The position numbers and the translations under genes are program-made. From G965202665 sp965243835 (GTDB taxonomy: Bacteria; Actinomycetota; Acidimicrobiia; Spongiisociales; Spongiisociaceae), in contig OZ251578.1 of assembly GCA_965243835.1 (NCBI GenBank), positions 1,736,001 through 1,800,000 on the forward strand: DNA of 64,000 bases, in the 5' to 3' direction. The notes below the pieces were generated by a model. The model searched no databases. It was not told the origin of the DNA and saw only the letters and a list, made by a program, of their open reading frames with translations. Of this stretch, positions 52,566 to 62,160 are shown piece by piece (position 1 is the stretch's first letter; each line of letters opens with the position of its first letter).

Positions 52566-54490
52566 CCGGCTGATTATGCCACCCCCGGCGGGCGGCGAAC
52601 CGGCGCGGCGCGGTATCCGCGCACCGCCGCCCTTTGCCAGCCATAAAATCCACCGGGCCGGTAACGCCGCCGCATCGCAGAACCCGCACCGGATTAACAA
52701 AAGCCCGCCCGCCCCCGCCGGGCGAATCGGGGCCGGCCAGCTCCCGGTAACGGAACAAACTCTCCCTGACCGTCAAGGCCGACACCGGCGCGCGGCCAGC
52801 GAGCAACCCCCGCCCGGACAGCGAAACCAGGCTACGCGACGTTACGCAACCACCAAGGCGTCCCCATCAACGCGCATAGCCCCGGGCAGAGTCACATAAA
52901 CAGTGGCGCAAGCGGGAAAATCCACCGAACCGGTAAAACCGCCGCATCCAAAACCCGCACCGAACTAACAAAAACGCACCGCCCCTCGGCGGGCGAAATC
53001 AGGACCGCACCGCTCCCCCGACAACCCAAACAAACCCTCCCCAACCGGCCACGGCCGACACCAGCGCACGGCTTACGAGTAGGGACCAGCGGGCAACGAA
53101 CCCGATTGTACGGACTTACACAACCACCAAGGCATCCACATCAACGCGCATAGCCCCGGGCAAGGTCACCGTACACAGTGGTGCGAGCGGGGAAATCCAC
53201 CGGACCGGTAAAACCGCCGCATCCAAAACCCGCACCTAACTAACAAAAACGCACCGCCCCTCGGCGGGCGAATCGGGGCCAGCCGGGCTCCCCGACAACC
53301 GGAACAAACCCTCCCCAACCGGCCAACGCCAACACCGGAGCACGGCCAGCACGCAACCCCCGGCCGGACAGCGAAACCAGGCTACGCGACGTTACGCAAC
53401 CACCAAGGCATCCCCATCAATACGCATCACCCCGGACAAGGTCACGTACACAGTGGTGCGAGCGGGGAAATCCACCGGACCGGTAAAACCGCCGCATCCA
53501 AAACCCGCACCTAACTAACAAAAACGCACCGCCCCTCGGCGGGCGAATCGGGGCCAGCCGGGCTCCCCGACAACCGGAACAAACCCTCCCCAACCGGCCA
53601 ACGCCAACACCGGAGCACGGCCAGCACGCAACCCCCGGCCGGACAGCGAAACCAGGCTACGCGACGTTACGCAACCACCAAGGCATCCCCATCAATACGC
53701 ATCACCCCGGACAAGGTCACGTACACAGTGTGCGAGCGGGGAAAATCCACCGAACCGGTAAAACCACCGCATCCAAAACCCGCACCGAACTAACAAAAAC
53801 GCACCGCCCCTCGGCGGGCGAATCGGGGCCAGCCGGGCTCCCCGACAACCGGAACAAACCCTCCCCAACCGGCCAACGCCAACACCGGAGCACGGCCAGC
53901 ACGCAACCCCCGGCCGGACAGCGAAACCAGGCTACGCGACGTTACGCAACCACCAAGGCATCCCCATCAACGCGCATAGACCCGGGCAAGGTCACCGTAC
54001 ACAGTGGTGCGAGCGGGGGAAATCCACCGAACCGGTAAAACCACCGCATCCAAAACCCGCACCGAACTAACAAAAACGCACCGCCCCTCGGCGGGCGAAT
54101 CGGGGCCAGCCGGGCTCCCCGACAACCGGAACAAACCCTCCCCAACCGGCCAACGCCAACACCGGAGCACGGCCAGCACGCAACCCCCGGCCGGACAGCG
54201 AAACCAGGCTACGCGACGTTACGCAACCACCAAGGCGTCCACTTCAATACGCATCGCCCCGGACAGGGTCACGTACACAGTGTGCGAGCGGGGGAAATCC
54301 ACCGGACCGGTAAAACCGCCGCATCCAAAACCCGCACCGGATAACAAAAGCGCACCGCCCCTCGGCGGGCGAATCGGGGCCGGCCGGCTCCCCGACAACC
54401 GGAACAAACCCTCCCGACCGGCCACGGCCGACACCGGCGCGCGGCCGGCGGGCAACCCACGGCGGGGCGGCTAACCCGGGTTGCGCGGCC
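52566..54490 (-). pseudogene. Array of seven shortened, decayed ridA copies (about 275 bp each)
   Basis: The former C-terminal codons (TTACGCAACCACCAAGGC on the + strand) occur at 52841, 53115, 53391, 53666, 53941 and 54218, at 273-277 bp steps leading to the intact stop at 54491; an older unit precedes 52841. Each unit joins the ridA 3' end to its 5' half with an internal deletion of about 100 bp. Five middle units are nearly identical, showing recent amplification of an already decayed unit. Confidence 0.87.
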
Positions 54491-54868
54491 TTACATCACC
54501 GCCAAGGCGTCTACTTCAATGCGCATGGCCCCGGGCAGGGTTACGTATACGGTGGTGCGGGCGGGGAACGGCTCGACGAAGAACTCGCGCAGGGCGTCGT
54601 TCATAGCCGGAAAATCCGCCGGGTCGGTGAGAAACACCCCCAACCGGATCACGTTTTCCGCGCCCGCCCCGGCCGCTTCCAGGACCCGTGCCAGGTTGGC
54701 GAAGGCGCGCCGGGCCTCGGCGGCGAAATCGGGGCCGGCCAGCTCCCCGGTAACCGGATCGAACCCTCCCTGGCCGGCCAGGGCCAGCACCGGCCCCCGG
54801 CGCACGGCCGGCGAGTAGGGACCGGCGGGCGGCGGGGCCTGGTCGGTGAAAGTCGCCTGTTTGTTCAT
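54491..54868 (-). CDS. ridA: RidA family enamine/imine deaminase
   Basis: A 125-residue YjgF/RidA protein: PPPAGPYSPAV, LALAGQGGFDPVTGEL, ANLARVLEAAGAG and the active-site-like VYVTLPGAMRIEVDALAV in place of the usual RxxVxVxxLP-x-xxxxVE. RidA hydrolyses reactive 2-aminoacrylate-type enamines released by PLP dehydratases. It follows a PLP lyase/threonine synthase-like gene by 28 bp, a context that fits this role. ATG at 54868 (MNKQATF) is preferred. Confidence 0.9.
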   Translation of the reverse strand: MNKQATFTDQAPPPAGPYSPAVRRGPVLALAGQGGFDPVTGELAGPDFAAEARRAFANLARVLEAAGAGAENVIRLGVFLTDPADFPAMNDALREFFVEPFPARTTVYVTLPGAMRIEVDALAVM

Positions 54869-54896
54869 GGGAATCGCCTTTCTCTGGGATGGTCGT

Positions 54897-56117
54897 TCAT
54901 TGGTCGGCCGCATCGGACAGGGCCTCTTCCAGTCGGGAGGGGGCGATGGGCGGGGACGGCTCCGGGACCAGATCCGTCAACAGGGGCAACTCCCGATAAC
55001 CGGAACCGGAGGCGATCAGCGCTGCGTCCTCGTAATCGGCGTCGCCGGACCGGAGGCGCCGCAGTCCGGCCGCCACCGCCCCGCTGGCCGGCTCCACGAT
55101 CACTCCGGCCCGGGCGGCCAGCCAGCGGGCGCCCTGCACGGCCTCCTCGTCCGTCACGCTGATCACATCCCCCTCCGACTCCCGCACGGCCCGCAAAGCG
55201 GACGACCCGTCCGGGGGGCGGGCGTGGGCCAACTTGGAAAGCACCGCCTCGCCCTGGCTCCCCCCGCGGTCGATGAAAGGAATGTCCCGCTGTTCGGTTA
55301 TCCCCCGCCGGTGGGCCACCTCCAGCGAATTCCATTCCCGGGGCACCACCCCCACCATGCGGGGAATGCGATCCGTCACCCCCCGCTCCCGCAAGGCGAC
55401 GAAGCCGTCGTGCATGCCGCTCAAAGTGCCGCCTCCCCCCACCGCCGTGATCACCGTCCCCGGGGCCCGCCCCAGCTGCTCGCAGATTTCAAAGGAGATG
55501 GTTTTCGGTCCTTCCGCCTGATGGGAGTTGTGCGGAATGGCGGTGCTGGCGTGGTAGAAGCCCAGCTTTTGGGCCAGGTTTTCCACGCGCTCCAACAGCC
55601 GGTCGATCTGCTCGTCCACCGCCACCACCGCCGAGCCGTGCAGGAGCAGGGGAACCATCCGGTAGCGGGGCTGGACTCCGCTCATCAACACGATGCTGCG
55701 AATCCCGCACCGGGCGGCGCAGGCGGCATGGGAAATGCCGGTGCTGCCCGCGGACACGATCAGGGAAACGGACGCCCCCGACAGTTGCGCATGCCGCATG
55801 GCGATGGCCAGTTGGCGGTCCTTGTGGGAGCCGGTTCCGTTGCGGGTTTCGTCCTTCACCCACACCCGGCCGGGCGCCCCCGGAACCGACAGCAGGGGCG
55901 TGCCCCCGGCGGGCAGATCCACCCGGTCCGCGGCGGGAGGCGGCAGGGGCAACAGGTTCCGGTAACGGTCCACGCCGAAAGCCCCCTCCCGGGCCAGGGG
56001 GGCTTCTCCGCTGAATATAAAGCGGGGCGTTCCTCCGCATTCGGGGCAGAAGCGCCGCTCTTCGGGAAGCGGGGCGGCGCATTCCCGGCAGACGGCCCGG
56101 AAAAGAGGGGAGGTCAT
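54897..56117 (-). CDS. PLP-dependent threonine synthase-like / beta-lyase enzyme with zinc ribbon
   Basis: A 406-residue fold type II PLP enzyme. N-terminal zinc ribbon CRECAAPL ... CPECGG, PLP lysine in NGTGSHKDRQLAIA, phosphate loop SAGSTGISHAACAARCG and VGGGGTLSGMHDG. Resembles threonine synthase but sits with a sugar ABC importer and RidA, so a catabolic dehydratase or lyase is equally likely. The ATG overlaps the permease stop. Confidence 0.75.
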   Translation of the reverse strand: MTSPLFRAVCRECAAPLPEERRFCPECGGTPRFIFSGEAPLAREGAFGVDRYRNLLPLPPPAADRVDLPAGGTPLLSVPGAPGRVWVKDETRNGTGSHKDRQLAIAMRHAQLSGASVSLIVSAGSTGISHAACAARCGIRSIVLMSGVQPRYRMVPLLLHGSAVVAVDEQIDRLLERVENLAQKLGFYHASTAIPHNSHQAEGPKTISFEICEQLGRAPGTVITAVGGGGTLSGMHDGFVALRERGVTDRIPRMVGVVPREWNSLEVAHRRGITEQRDIPFIDRGGSQGEAVLSKLAHARPPDGSSALRAVRESEGDVISVTDEEAVQGARWLAARAGVIVEPASGAVAAGLRRLRSGDADYEDAALIASGSGYRELPLLTDLVPEPSPPIAPSRLEEALSDAADQ

Positions 56118-56974
56118 CCTTTCACCCCTCCCCCGGTCAGGCCCCGCACCAGGTTCTTCTGCGCGATGAGCGCAAAAGCCAAAGGCGGAATGATGATCAG
56201 GGCGGCGATGGCCGCCATCGGGCCCCACAGCACGCCCTTGTCGGTGATGAACGCGGCCACCGTGACCGACAGCACTTTCGCCCCCTCCCGGGTGGTGGAA
56301 GCCGCGATCAGGAACTCGTTCCAAGACAGGAAGGCGCTCAGGATGGCGGCGGCGGCGATGCCCGGGGCCACCAGCGGAATCTGCACCCGCACCAGCCGTT
56401 GCCACAGGCCCGCCCCGTCCACGATGGCCGCCTCGTCGAACTCGGACGGAACCTGCCGGAACGAGGTGTGCATGAGCCAGGTGGTCAAAGGCAGGGTCAA
56501 GCCGAGATGACCGAGGATGATGGCCAGGCGGGTGTCCAACTGCCCCAACTCCCGCATCGCTAAAAACCAGGGGACGATGGAAGCGATGCGGGGATAGAAC
56601 CGGACGAAGAGCAACACGCCCACGAAGAAAATGACCACCCGCGGCGACACGGACAGCCGATGCAAGGCGTACCCGCCCGGAACCCCGAACAGCAGGGAAA
56701 CAGCGATCACCGCCGTCGTCACCACCAGGCTGTTGGTCGCCACCCGCAACGCGTCGAAGTCGTTGAAGGCGATGCGGAAGTTTTCCAGGGTGACGGAGCG
56801 GGGCAGGAGCCGGGGCGGTATTTCCAGAAAGGCGTTGGCGGGCTTGAGGCTGGTCAGCAACAGGAAAAACAAGGGGGTCAAAGCCCAAACCAGCGCAATC
56901 GCGATGATCGCCCACCTGATCCACCGGGTGCGCGAACGGCGCCGCGGCGGGGCCGGAGCGGGGAGGGCCGTCAC
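56114..56974 (-). CDS. Carbohydrate ABC transporter permease 2
   Basis: A 286-residue MalG-type permease with six helices and the EAA loop FDEAAIVDGAGLWQRLVRVQIPL. The GTG start overlaps the stop of permease 1 (GTGA). No ATPase gene is present, so a shared MsmX-like ATPase is likely to serve it. Confidence 0.9.
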   Translation of the reverse strand: MTALPAPAPPRRRSRTRWIRWAIIAIALVWALTPLFFLLLTSLKPANAFLEIPPRLLPRSVTLENFRIAFNDFDALRVATNSLVVTTAVIAVSLLFGVPGGYALHRLSVSPRVVIFFVGVLLFVRFYPRIASIVPWFLAMRELGQLDTRLAIILGHLGLTLPLTTWLMHTSFRQVPSEFDEAAIVDGAGLWQRLVRVQIPLVAPGIAAAAILSAFLSWNEFLIAASTTREGAKVLSVTVAAFITDKGVLWGPMAAIAALIIIPPLAFALIAQKNLVRGLTGGGVKG

Positions 56975-57897
56975 AGTTGGGCCTTGGTCTGGGAGCGCAC
57001 CATGGCGGTGGAGACCACCACCGCCACCGCCATGAACAACAGCGAAGCGGCGGAGGCCCGTCCCAGGTCGAAGTTGCGCAAACCCAGGGAGTAAATGTAG
57101 TAGGGCAGGGTGAATGTGGCCCAGCCCGGACCGCCCCGGGTCAGCGAAATTATCACATCCAGGCTGATCAGGGACTCCAGGGTGCGGAACAGCACAATCA
57201 GCAGAATCACCGATTTCATAATCGGGAACTCCACCAGGCGCACCCTCTGCCAGGGAGAAGCCCCGTCCACTTTGGCCGCTTCCCGAATGTCGTCCGGGAT
57301 GCCGGTCAGACCGGCCGCGGCCAGCAACAGGACGAAGGGCGTCCACTCCCAAATCTCCACCGCGATCACCGAAACCAGGGCCCAGCCCGGATCGCCCAGC
57401 CACACCGGGCCTTTAATCCCCAGCGGGGCCAGCAGGAAATTGTTGACGGGACCGGCCTGCACGTTGAGCATCAGGCGCCACACGATGCCCACCGCCACCG
57501 GGGCGATCACCATGGGGGCCAGCAGGGCGGTGCGTATCCAGCGGGAAGCCGACACCTCCAGGGTGGCGTAGGCCAAGCCCACCCCGATCAGCAACTGCAA
57601 CGGAACCGAAACCCCGGTGATGACGGCGGTGTTGCGCACCGACCTCCAAAAAATGGGGTCGGAAAGCACCGCCCCGAAATTGTCCGCCCCCACCCAGCCC
57701 TCCGACTGCTGACTTTGGGTTAGGACCCAGTCCTGGCCGGCCAACAGCGCCGTCCAGACCAGCAACCCCATCTGGGCGGCCACCACCGCTATCACCGGCG
57801 CCAGGAACAGCCACAGACCCGTCTGCGGGTCGCGGCGGCCGGACAGCCGGGAAGGCCCCGGGAATCCCCACCTTCCCGGGGCCGTTCCCATCGTCAC
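56971..57897 (-). CDS. Carbohydrate ABC transporter permease 1
   Basis: A 308-residue MalF-type permease with six helices and the EAA loop IREAAKVDGASPWQRVRLVEFP. Second gene after the binding protein, 46 bp downstream of it. Confidence 0.9.
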   Translation of the reverse strand: MTMGTAPGRWGFPGPSRLSGRRDPQTGLWLFLAPVIAVVAAQMGLLVWTALLAGQDWVLTQSQQSEGWVGADNFGAVLSDPIFWRSVRNTAVITGVSVPLQLLIGVGLAYATLEVSASRWIRTALLAPMVIAPVAVGIVWRLMLNVQAGPVNNFLLAPLGIKGPVWLGDPGWALVSVIAVEIWEWTPFVLLLAAAGLTGIPDDIREAAKVDGASPWQRVRLVEFPIMKSVILLIVLFRTLESLISLDVIISLTRGGPGWATFTLPYYIYSLGLRNFDLGRASAASLLFMAVAVVVSTAMVRSQTKAQL

Positions 57898-57943
57898 CAG
57901 GGGCCCCCGGCGCGCTCAGCCGGCGGAACCGCAGCGGCGCGGG

Positions 57944-59209
57944 TCAGGCTTGCTGCATGCCCAGGGCGGCCGCCTCGTCCACCGCCGCCTGCGGCGGATC
58001 CAGGGGGCCCCATCCTTCGTGCCAACTGTCCACCACCTGCTCCGGGCTGAGGGCGCCGGTGAGCATCTCCCCCACCGCCCGGAAAGCCACCTCGAAGGCC
58101 GGGAAGGTCCACGGCACGTTGATGGCCTGCGCCAGGTTGGCCGCCTGCGTCGGGTAGTCATGGCCGTTGGCGGCCAGCGCGTCCGGGTCGGAGTAGGTGC
58201 CGGAAAAGGGCGACCCGATTCCGTATTCGACCATGTTGGCGGCGGAGTTCTCCGGGTTGATGTACGCCTTGATCCACTCGTACACCAGCTCCGGGTTGTC
58301 GGAAGTGGAGGCGATGGACGCGTTCCACAAGCTCAGCCAGGGCCGTCCCGGTCCGGGCAGCGAACCCAGCGCCCATTGTCCGGGAAGGGACTCGTTGGCC
58401 GCCGCCCGGTTGAAACTCGGCCAGCCGATCATCACCGCCGCCCCGCCCGAGTTGAACAGCGCATTGGCTTCGTCGATGCTGAGTGCCACCGCCCCCTCCG
58501 GGGCGTAGTCCAGGGTGCGTTGCAGAACCTGCAAGGCGGCCACGGCCGGCCCCCGGTCCACCCCGTAGCGGCCGGCGGAATCCACCATCCAGCTGTCGTA
58601 GGCGGCCAACCAGATGGCCGGGGTCTGCTCCACCGCCCCGTAGGCGAACACGAACGGGCTCATTCCGGCCGGCAGGGAGGGTCCCAGGGCGTCCAAGGCG
58701 GCGAAGAACTGGTCCCAGTTGGCCCAGTTCGGGGAGACGCCCGCCTGCTCGAATATATCGGTGCGGTAGAACAGCCCGTAGGCGTCCACCGCGTAGGGAA
58801 TGCCGACGATGTCGTCCCCGTTGTAGGCCGCCCGGCCCGGTTCCAGCAATTCGGGTATGAAACCGGGGAAATCCTCCGCCGAGTACAAGTCGCCCAGGGA
58901 ACGCAACTGCGGGAACTGGTCGGCAATCCAGGAGGTGGACGAAATCAAGTCGAACTGGCCGGTGCCGGTGGCCAAGTCGGTCACGTAGGACTGGGTCAGA
59001 ACCTCGAACGGCTGGGCCACCACCTCGATAGTGGCCCCGGTCTCCTCCTGGAAGGAATCAACCAGGTCCCGGGCCGCGTTGTCGTAGGTGCCCGACTGCA
59101 TGTAGCTGACCACGATCTCCTGGCCCTCGAAGCCGTCGTCGCCTCCGCAGGCGGCGGCCGCCAAAGCCAGGACGGCTGCGGCCGCAGCCATCTTCCTGAA
59201 TAAGCTCAT
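57944..59209 (-). CDS. Extracellular sugar-type ABC substrate-binding lipoprotein
   Basis: A 421-residue family 1 binding protein. Lipobox ALAAAACGG with Cys21. Characteristic features: VVSYMQSGTYDNAARDLVDSF, TGQFDLISSTSWIADQFPQL, VVGIPYAVDAYGLFYRTDIF (as GIPYAVDAYGLFYRTDI) and MIGWPSFNRA. The ligand is not readable. First gene of the importer operon. Confidence 0.9.
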   Translation of the reverse strand: MSLFRKMAAAAAVLALAAAACGGDDGFEGQEIVVSYMQSGTYDNAARDLVDSFQEETGATIEVVAQPFEVLTQSYVTDLATGTGQFDLISSTSWIADQFPQLRSLGDLYSAEDFPGFIPELLEPGRAAYNGDDIVGIPYAVDAYGLFYRTDIFEQAGVSPNWANWDQFFAALDALGPSLPAGMSPFVFAYGAVEQTPAIWLAAYDSWMVDSAGRYGVDRGPAVAALQVLQRTLDYAPEGAVALSIDEANALFNSGGAAVMIGWPSFNRAAANESLPGQWALGSLPGPGRPWLSLWNASIASTSDNPELVYEWIKAYINPENSAANMVEYGIGSPFSGTYSDPDALAANGHDYPTQAANLAQAINVPWTFPAFEVAFRAVGEMLTGALSPEQVVDSWHEGWGPLDPPQAAVDEAAALGMQQA

Positions 59210-59403
59210 TGCCTCTCTCCTCTCCTTGGACGCAAATCGCTACCGGCCGCCCGGGCTTCATCGCCCTCCGGCGGCTCTTGTATCCACCCTAACCGCATCC
59301 GGGAAGGCCAAGTCGGCGAAACCGCTAAAAATCGGGCGGAAAAGCCGAGCGGCCGCGCAGGGCGTATTGCGGGAGCCCGGACCGCTGGGTGGGGACGGTT
59401 GCT

Positions 59404-60153
59404 TTAGGTGAGGCTCTCCGGCAACAGCAGGGAACGAAACGCGGCGGCGGCCGCCCCGATATGCTCGGCTCCGTCGCTCATGGCCAGCGCCCCGTGTCCG
59501 GGGAGCAGGGCGTCCACCGGCCGCCGGGCCAGGTCGGCGATGGTGGAGCGGTATTCGTCCAGGGAGCAATCCGGGGTGTTGAGAAGGGCGATGCGTCCGC
59601 CGTGGAACACGCAGTCGCCGGTGAAAAGGTAGTTTCCGGCCCGGCCCGGGACCGCGAACACCGCGTGTCCGGCGCAGTGGCCGGGGGCGGGGACGGCCTC
59701 CGCCGTCGTCTCCCCGAACTGAAAGGGGCCGTAGCCGAGGGCGTCGTCCAAGCCCGGAACGGGACGGAAGCAATAGTCGTCCGGGTAGAGGCCGCCCGCT
59801 TGGGCCAAGGCGAAACCGGTGGCCTCCGTATCCCCGACGGCCAGCGCGGCCCGCGTTTCGGCTCCGGCCACCACCGTGGCCGGGACCCGGTCCAGCCAGG
59901 AACGCAACCCGCCGCAGTGGTCGATGTGATAGTGGGTCAAGGCGATGTGCGTGATGCGCTCCGGGTCCAGCCCGTCCGCCCGCAGGTTGCGCCAGATGGC
60001 GTCCAAGCCTCCCTCGTGGTCCATCCCGCAGTCCACCAGCAGGATGTCTCCCCCGGAGACCAGGGCGTAAACATGGCTGTCCTGGGCGGTGGACAGTCCG
60101 AACCCGTTGAAGGCGCCGCCCCCCACCAGAAACAGATCTTCGGCCAGTCGCAT
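59404..60153 (-). CDS. MBL-fold metallo-hydrolase
   Basis: A 249-residue metallo-beta-lactamase fold hydrolase with HYHIDHCGG (HxHxDH), PAPGHCAGHAVF, LFTGDCVFHGG and LLPGHGAL, a full dinuclear metal site. Substrate unknown; glyoxalase II-like length. Same strand as the importer operon. Confidence 0.9.
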   Translation of the reverse strand: MRLAEDLFLVGGGAFNGFGLSTAQDSHVYALVSGGDILLVDCGMDHEGGLDAIWRNLRADGLDPERITHIALTHYHIDHCGGLRSWLDRVPATVVAGAETRAALAVGDTEATGFALAQAGGLYPDDYCFRPVPGLDDALGYGPFQFGETTAEAVPAPGHCAGHAVFAVPGRAGNYLFTGDCVFHGGRIALLNTPDCSLDEYRSTIADLARRPVDALLPGHGALAMSDGAEHIGAAAAAFRSLLLPESLT

Positions 60154-60268
60154 ATCCCGCCTCCCTCCTCGCAGGTTCTCCCCGGAGCATTAACATTAGC
60201 CCCGTCCCGTTGGCCGCACCGCACTCCCCCGCCGGAAGGGGGCGGCTCCGCCGCGGTTGCGTCCGGGG

Positions 60269-61006
60269 TCAATCCACCCTGGCGTAGGCCAGGAAACCGC
60301 CGTCCACCGCCAGCGTGCACCCGGTGATGTAAGAAGCGGCCGGGGACAGCAGGAAAGCGACCGCGGCCGCGACTTCCTCCGGGCGGCCGGGACGGCCCAG
60401 CGGAACGTTTCGGCGAATAGCGGCGTCGGCCTCCGGCTCCGAATAAACCTCTTGATAGGCCTCGGTGGCGATCGGGCCGGGGGCGACGGCGTTCACCAAA
60501 ATGTCATACGGGGCCAGGTCCACCGCGGCCGCCCTGGTCAAAGCGGCCAACCCCCCTTTGGACGCCACGTAGGAGGCGGCACCCGCCTGGGCGGCCAGGG
60601 AGTTTACGGAGGCGATGTTCACGATCCGCCCTCCCGCCCCGGCCGCCGTCATCAACCGGGCGGCGGCGCGCATCAGCCGGAAACCGCCGGTCAGGTTCAC
60701 GGCCAGGGTTTCCTCCCACACCCCGGTCTCCGTTTCGTGAAGGGGCTGGCCGAGGGAGACGGCGGCGTTGTTGACCAGACCGTAGATTCCGCCGCCGTCG
60801 CGGCCGACCCGCTCCGCCGCCTCCTCCGTCGCATCCCCGTCCCGCAAGTCCACTTCCCGCATCTCATATTCCCGGTCATTGCGGGGCGGGATAACGTCCC
60901 AGCCGACCACTGCGGCCCGGAGGCCGGCCAGGTAGTCGGCGATGGCCGCCCCCAAGCCGCGGGCGGCCCCGGTTACGATCACGGTTTTCCCGGCCAGTCC
61001 CTCCAT
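60269..61006 (-). CDS. SDR family NAD(P)-dependent oxidoreductase
   Basis: A 245-residue classical short-chain dehydrogenase: TGAARGLGAAIA, VNNAAVS, the catalytic Ser in NIASVNSLAA and YVASKGGLAALT (YxxxK), PGPIATEAY. FabG/dehydrogenase-like; substrate not determined, perhaps a sugar or hydroxy acid given the importer nearby. Confidence 0.92.
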   Translation of the reverse strand: MEGLAGKTVIVTGAARGLGAAIADYLAGLRAAVVGWDVIPPRNDREYEMREVDLRDGDATEEAAERVGRDGGGIYGLVNNAAVSLGQPLHETETGVWEETLAVNLTGGFRLMRAAARLMTAAGAGGRIVNIASVNSLAAQAGAASYVASKGGLAALTRAAAVDLAPYDILVNAVAPGPIATEAYQEVYSEPEADAAIRRNVPLGRPGRPEEVAAAVAFLLSPAASYITGCTLAVDGGFLAYARVD

Positions 61007-61086
61007 TGTCTTTCACCCTACCCGGCCCGGCGGGCGGACTTCCCGGGAGTTTCGGTTTGACCGTTCCGACCGCCCGATTTGACTAC

Positions 61087-61100
61087 CGAACGTATGTTCG
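61087..61100 (+). promoter_or_regulatory. LexA (SOS) box
   Basis: CGAAC-GTAT-GTTCG is a perfect match to the Gram-positive/actinobacterial LexA site (CGAACRNRYGTTYG). It overlaps the promoter: TAGAAT at 61103-61108 follows immediately and the ATG lies 8 nt beyond, so LexA binding should block transcription. Confidence 0.85.
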
Positions 61101-61116
61101 GGTAGAATTGGGGGCT

Positions 61117-62133
61117 ATGAGCGAACTTCGTTGGAAAACCGCAGGACGGGGGGAAGACCCGCCCGCCTTGTTCGATATGGTGGTGGAGAGGCGCATCGGG
61201 CGGGGGGCCTACCGGGGTTTGGAGTTTCTGCATGTGGAGTCCAAAACCCTGATCAACCGGGTTCCCAACAACCGGATGTTCCCCTTTGAATACACCATCA
61301 ACGCCTACCGGGGGTGCAGTCACGCCTGCGTCTACTGCTTCGCCCGCCCCACCCACGACTATCTGGGGCTGGGCATCGGCGAAGATTTCGACACCCGGAT
61401 CGTGGTGAAAATCAACGCCCCGGAACTGATCCGGCGGGAAACCGAACCCCGCCGCTGGCCGGGGCATCCCATCGCCATGGGCACCAACACCGACCCTTAT
61501 CAGCCGGCGGAAGGCAAATACAAACTGACCCGGAGCATCGTGGAGGCGTTGGCGGAGCGGCGCAACCCGTTCACCATTTTGACCAAATCGCCGCTGGTGT
61601 TGCGGGACCTGGACCTGTTGCGGGAAGCGGCCGCCCGCGCTGAAGTGGGCGTCAACCTGTCCGTCCCCACTCTGGACCCGGAGGTGTGGGCCGCCTCCGA
61701 GCCGGGAACCGCCCATCCCCGCAAACGGCTGGACGCGGTGGCCCGTCTGAACGAGGCCGGGGTGCCCTCCGGGGTGCTGATGATGCCCATTTTGCCCGGC
61801 CTGTCCGACGGGCCGGAACAGATCGAGGAGGTGGTGGCCGGGGCGGCCGCGGCCGGAGCCCGCTTCATCGCCGGTTCCTACCTGCATCTGCGCGGCCCGC
61901 TGAAACGGCACTATTTGGACTGGGTGGGCGATGAGCGCCCGGATCTGCTGGCCCGCTACCAGCGTTTCTACCGCCGGGGGGCCTACGCCCCCGCCCCGGC
62001 CCGCAAACGACTGGGCGGCCTGGTAAACCGCATAATCGACAAACACTTCGGCCGCCGCCCCCGCCCGGCCGGGGCGTCCCCGACCGCCGCCCCCCTCCCG
62101 GCCTCCCCCGTCCAAACCCCCCTCCCCATCTAG
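61117..62133 (+). CDS. Radical SAM protein, Rv2578c family (SOS-controlled)
   Basis: A 338-residue radical SAM protein related to spore photoproduct lyase-like proteins. The 4Fe-4S motif is YRGCSHACVYCFARPTH (CxxxCxxC). Other family pieces: LNRVPNNRMFPFEYTIN (as LINRVPNNRM), MGTNTDPYQPAEGKYKLTR and LMMPILPGLSD. The ATG at 61117 follows a LexA box and TAGAAT, so the gene is expected to be induced by DNA damage; the M. tuberculosis homologue is, as I recall, also a LexA target. Function unknown, perhaps DNA lesion repair. Confidence 0.92.
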   Translation: MSELRWKTAGRGEDPPALFDMVVERRIGRGAYRGLEFLHVESKTLINRVPNNRMFPFEYTINAYRGCSHACVYCFARPTHDYLGLGIGEDFDTRIVVKINAPELIRRETEPRRWPGHPIAMGTNTDPYQPAEGKYKLTRSIVEALAERRNPFTILTKSPLVLRDLDLLREAAARAEVGVNLSVPTLDPEVWAASEPGTAHPRKRLDAVARLNEAGVPSGVLMMPILPGLSDGPEQIEEVVAGAAAAGARFIAGSYLHLRGPLKRHYLDWVGDERPDLLARYQRFYRRGAYAPAPARKRLGGLVNRIIDKHFGRRPRPAGASPTAAPLPASPVQTPLPI

Positions 62134-62160
62134 CCGGCCCCGCCGGTTTTAGATTCAGGT

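Noticed and set aside
52489..52806. N-terminal 106-residue extension of Pgi
   Set aside because: The extension is decayed ridA-array sequence in an accidental open frame; the family N-terminus aligns with the ATG at 52488.
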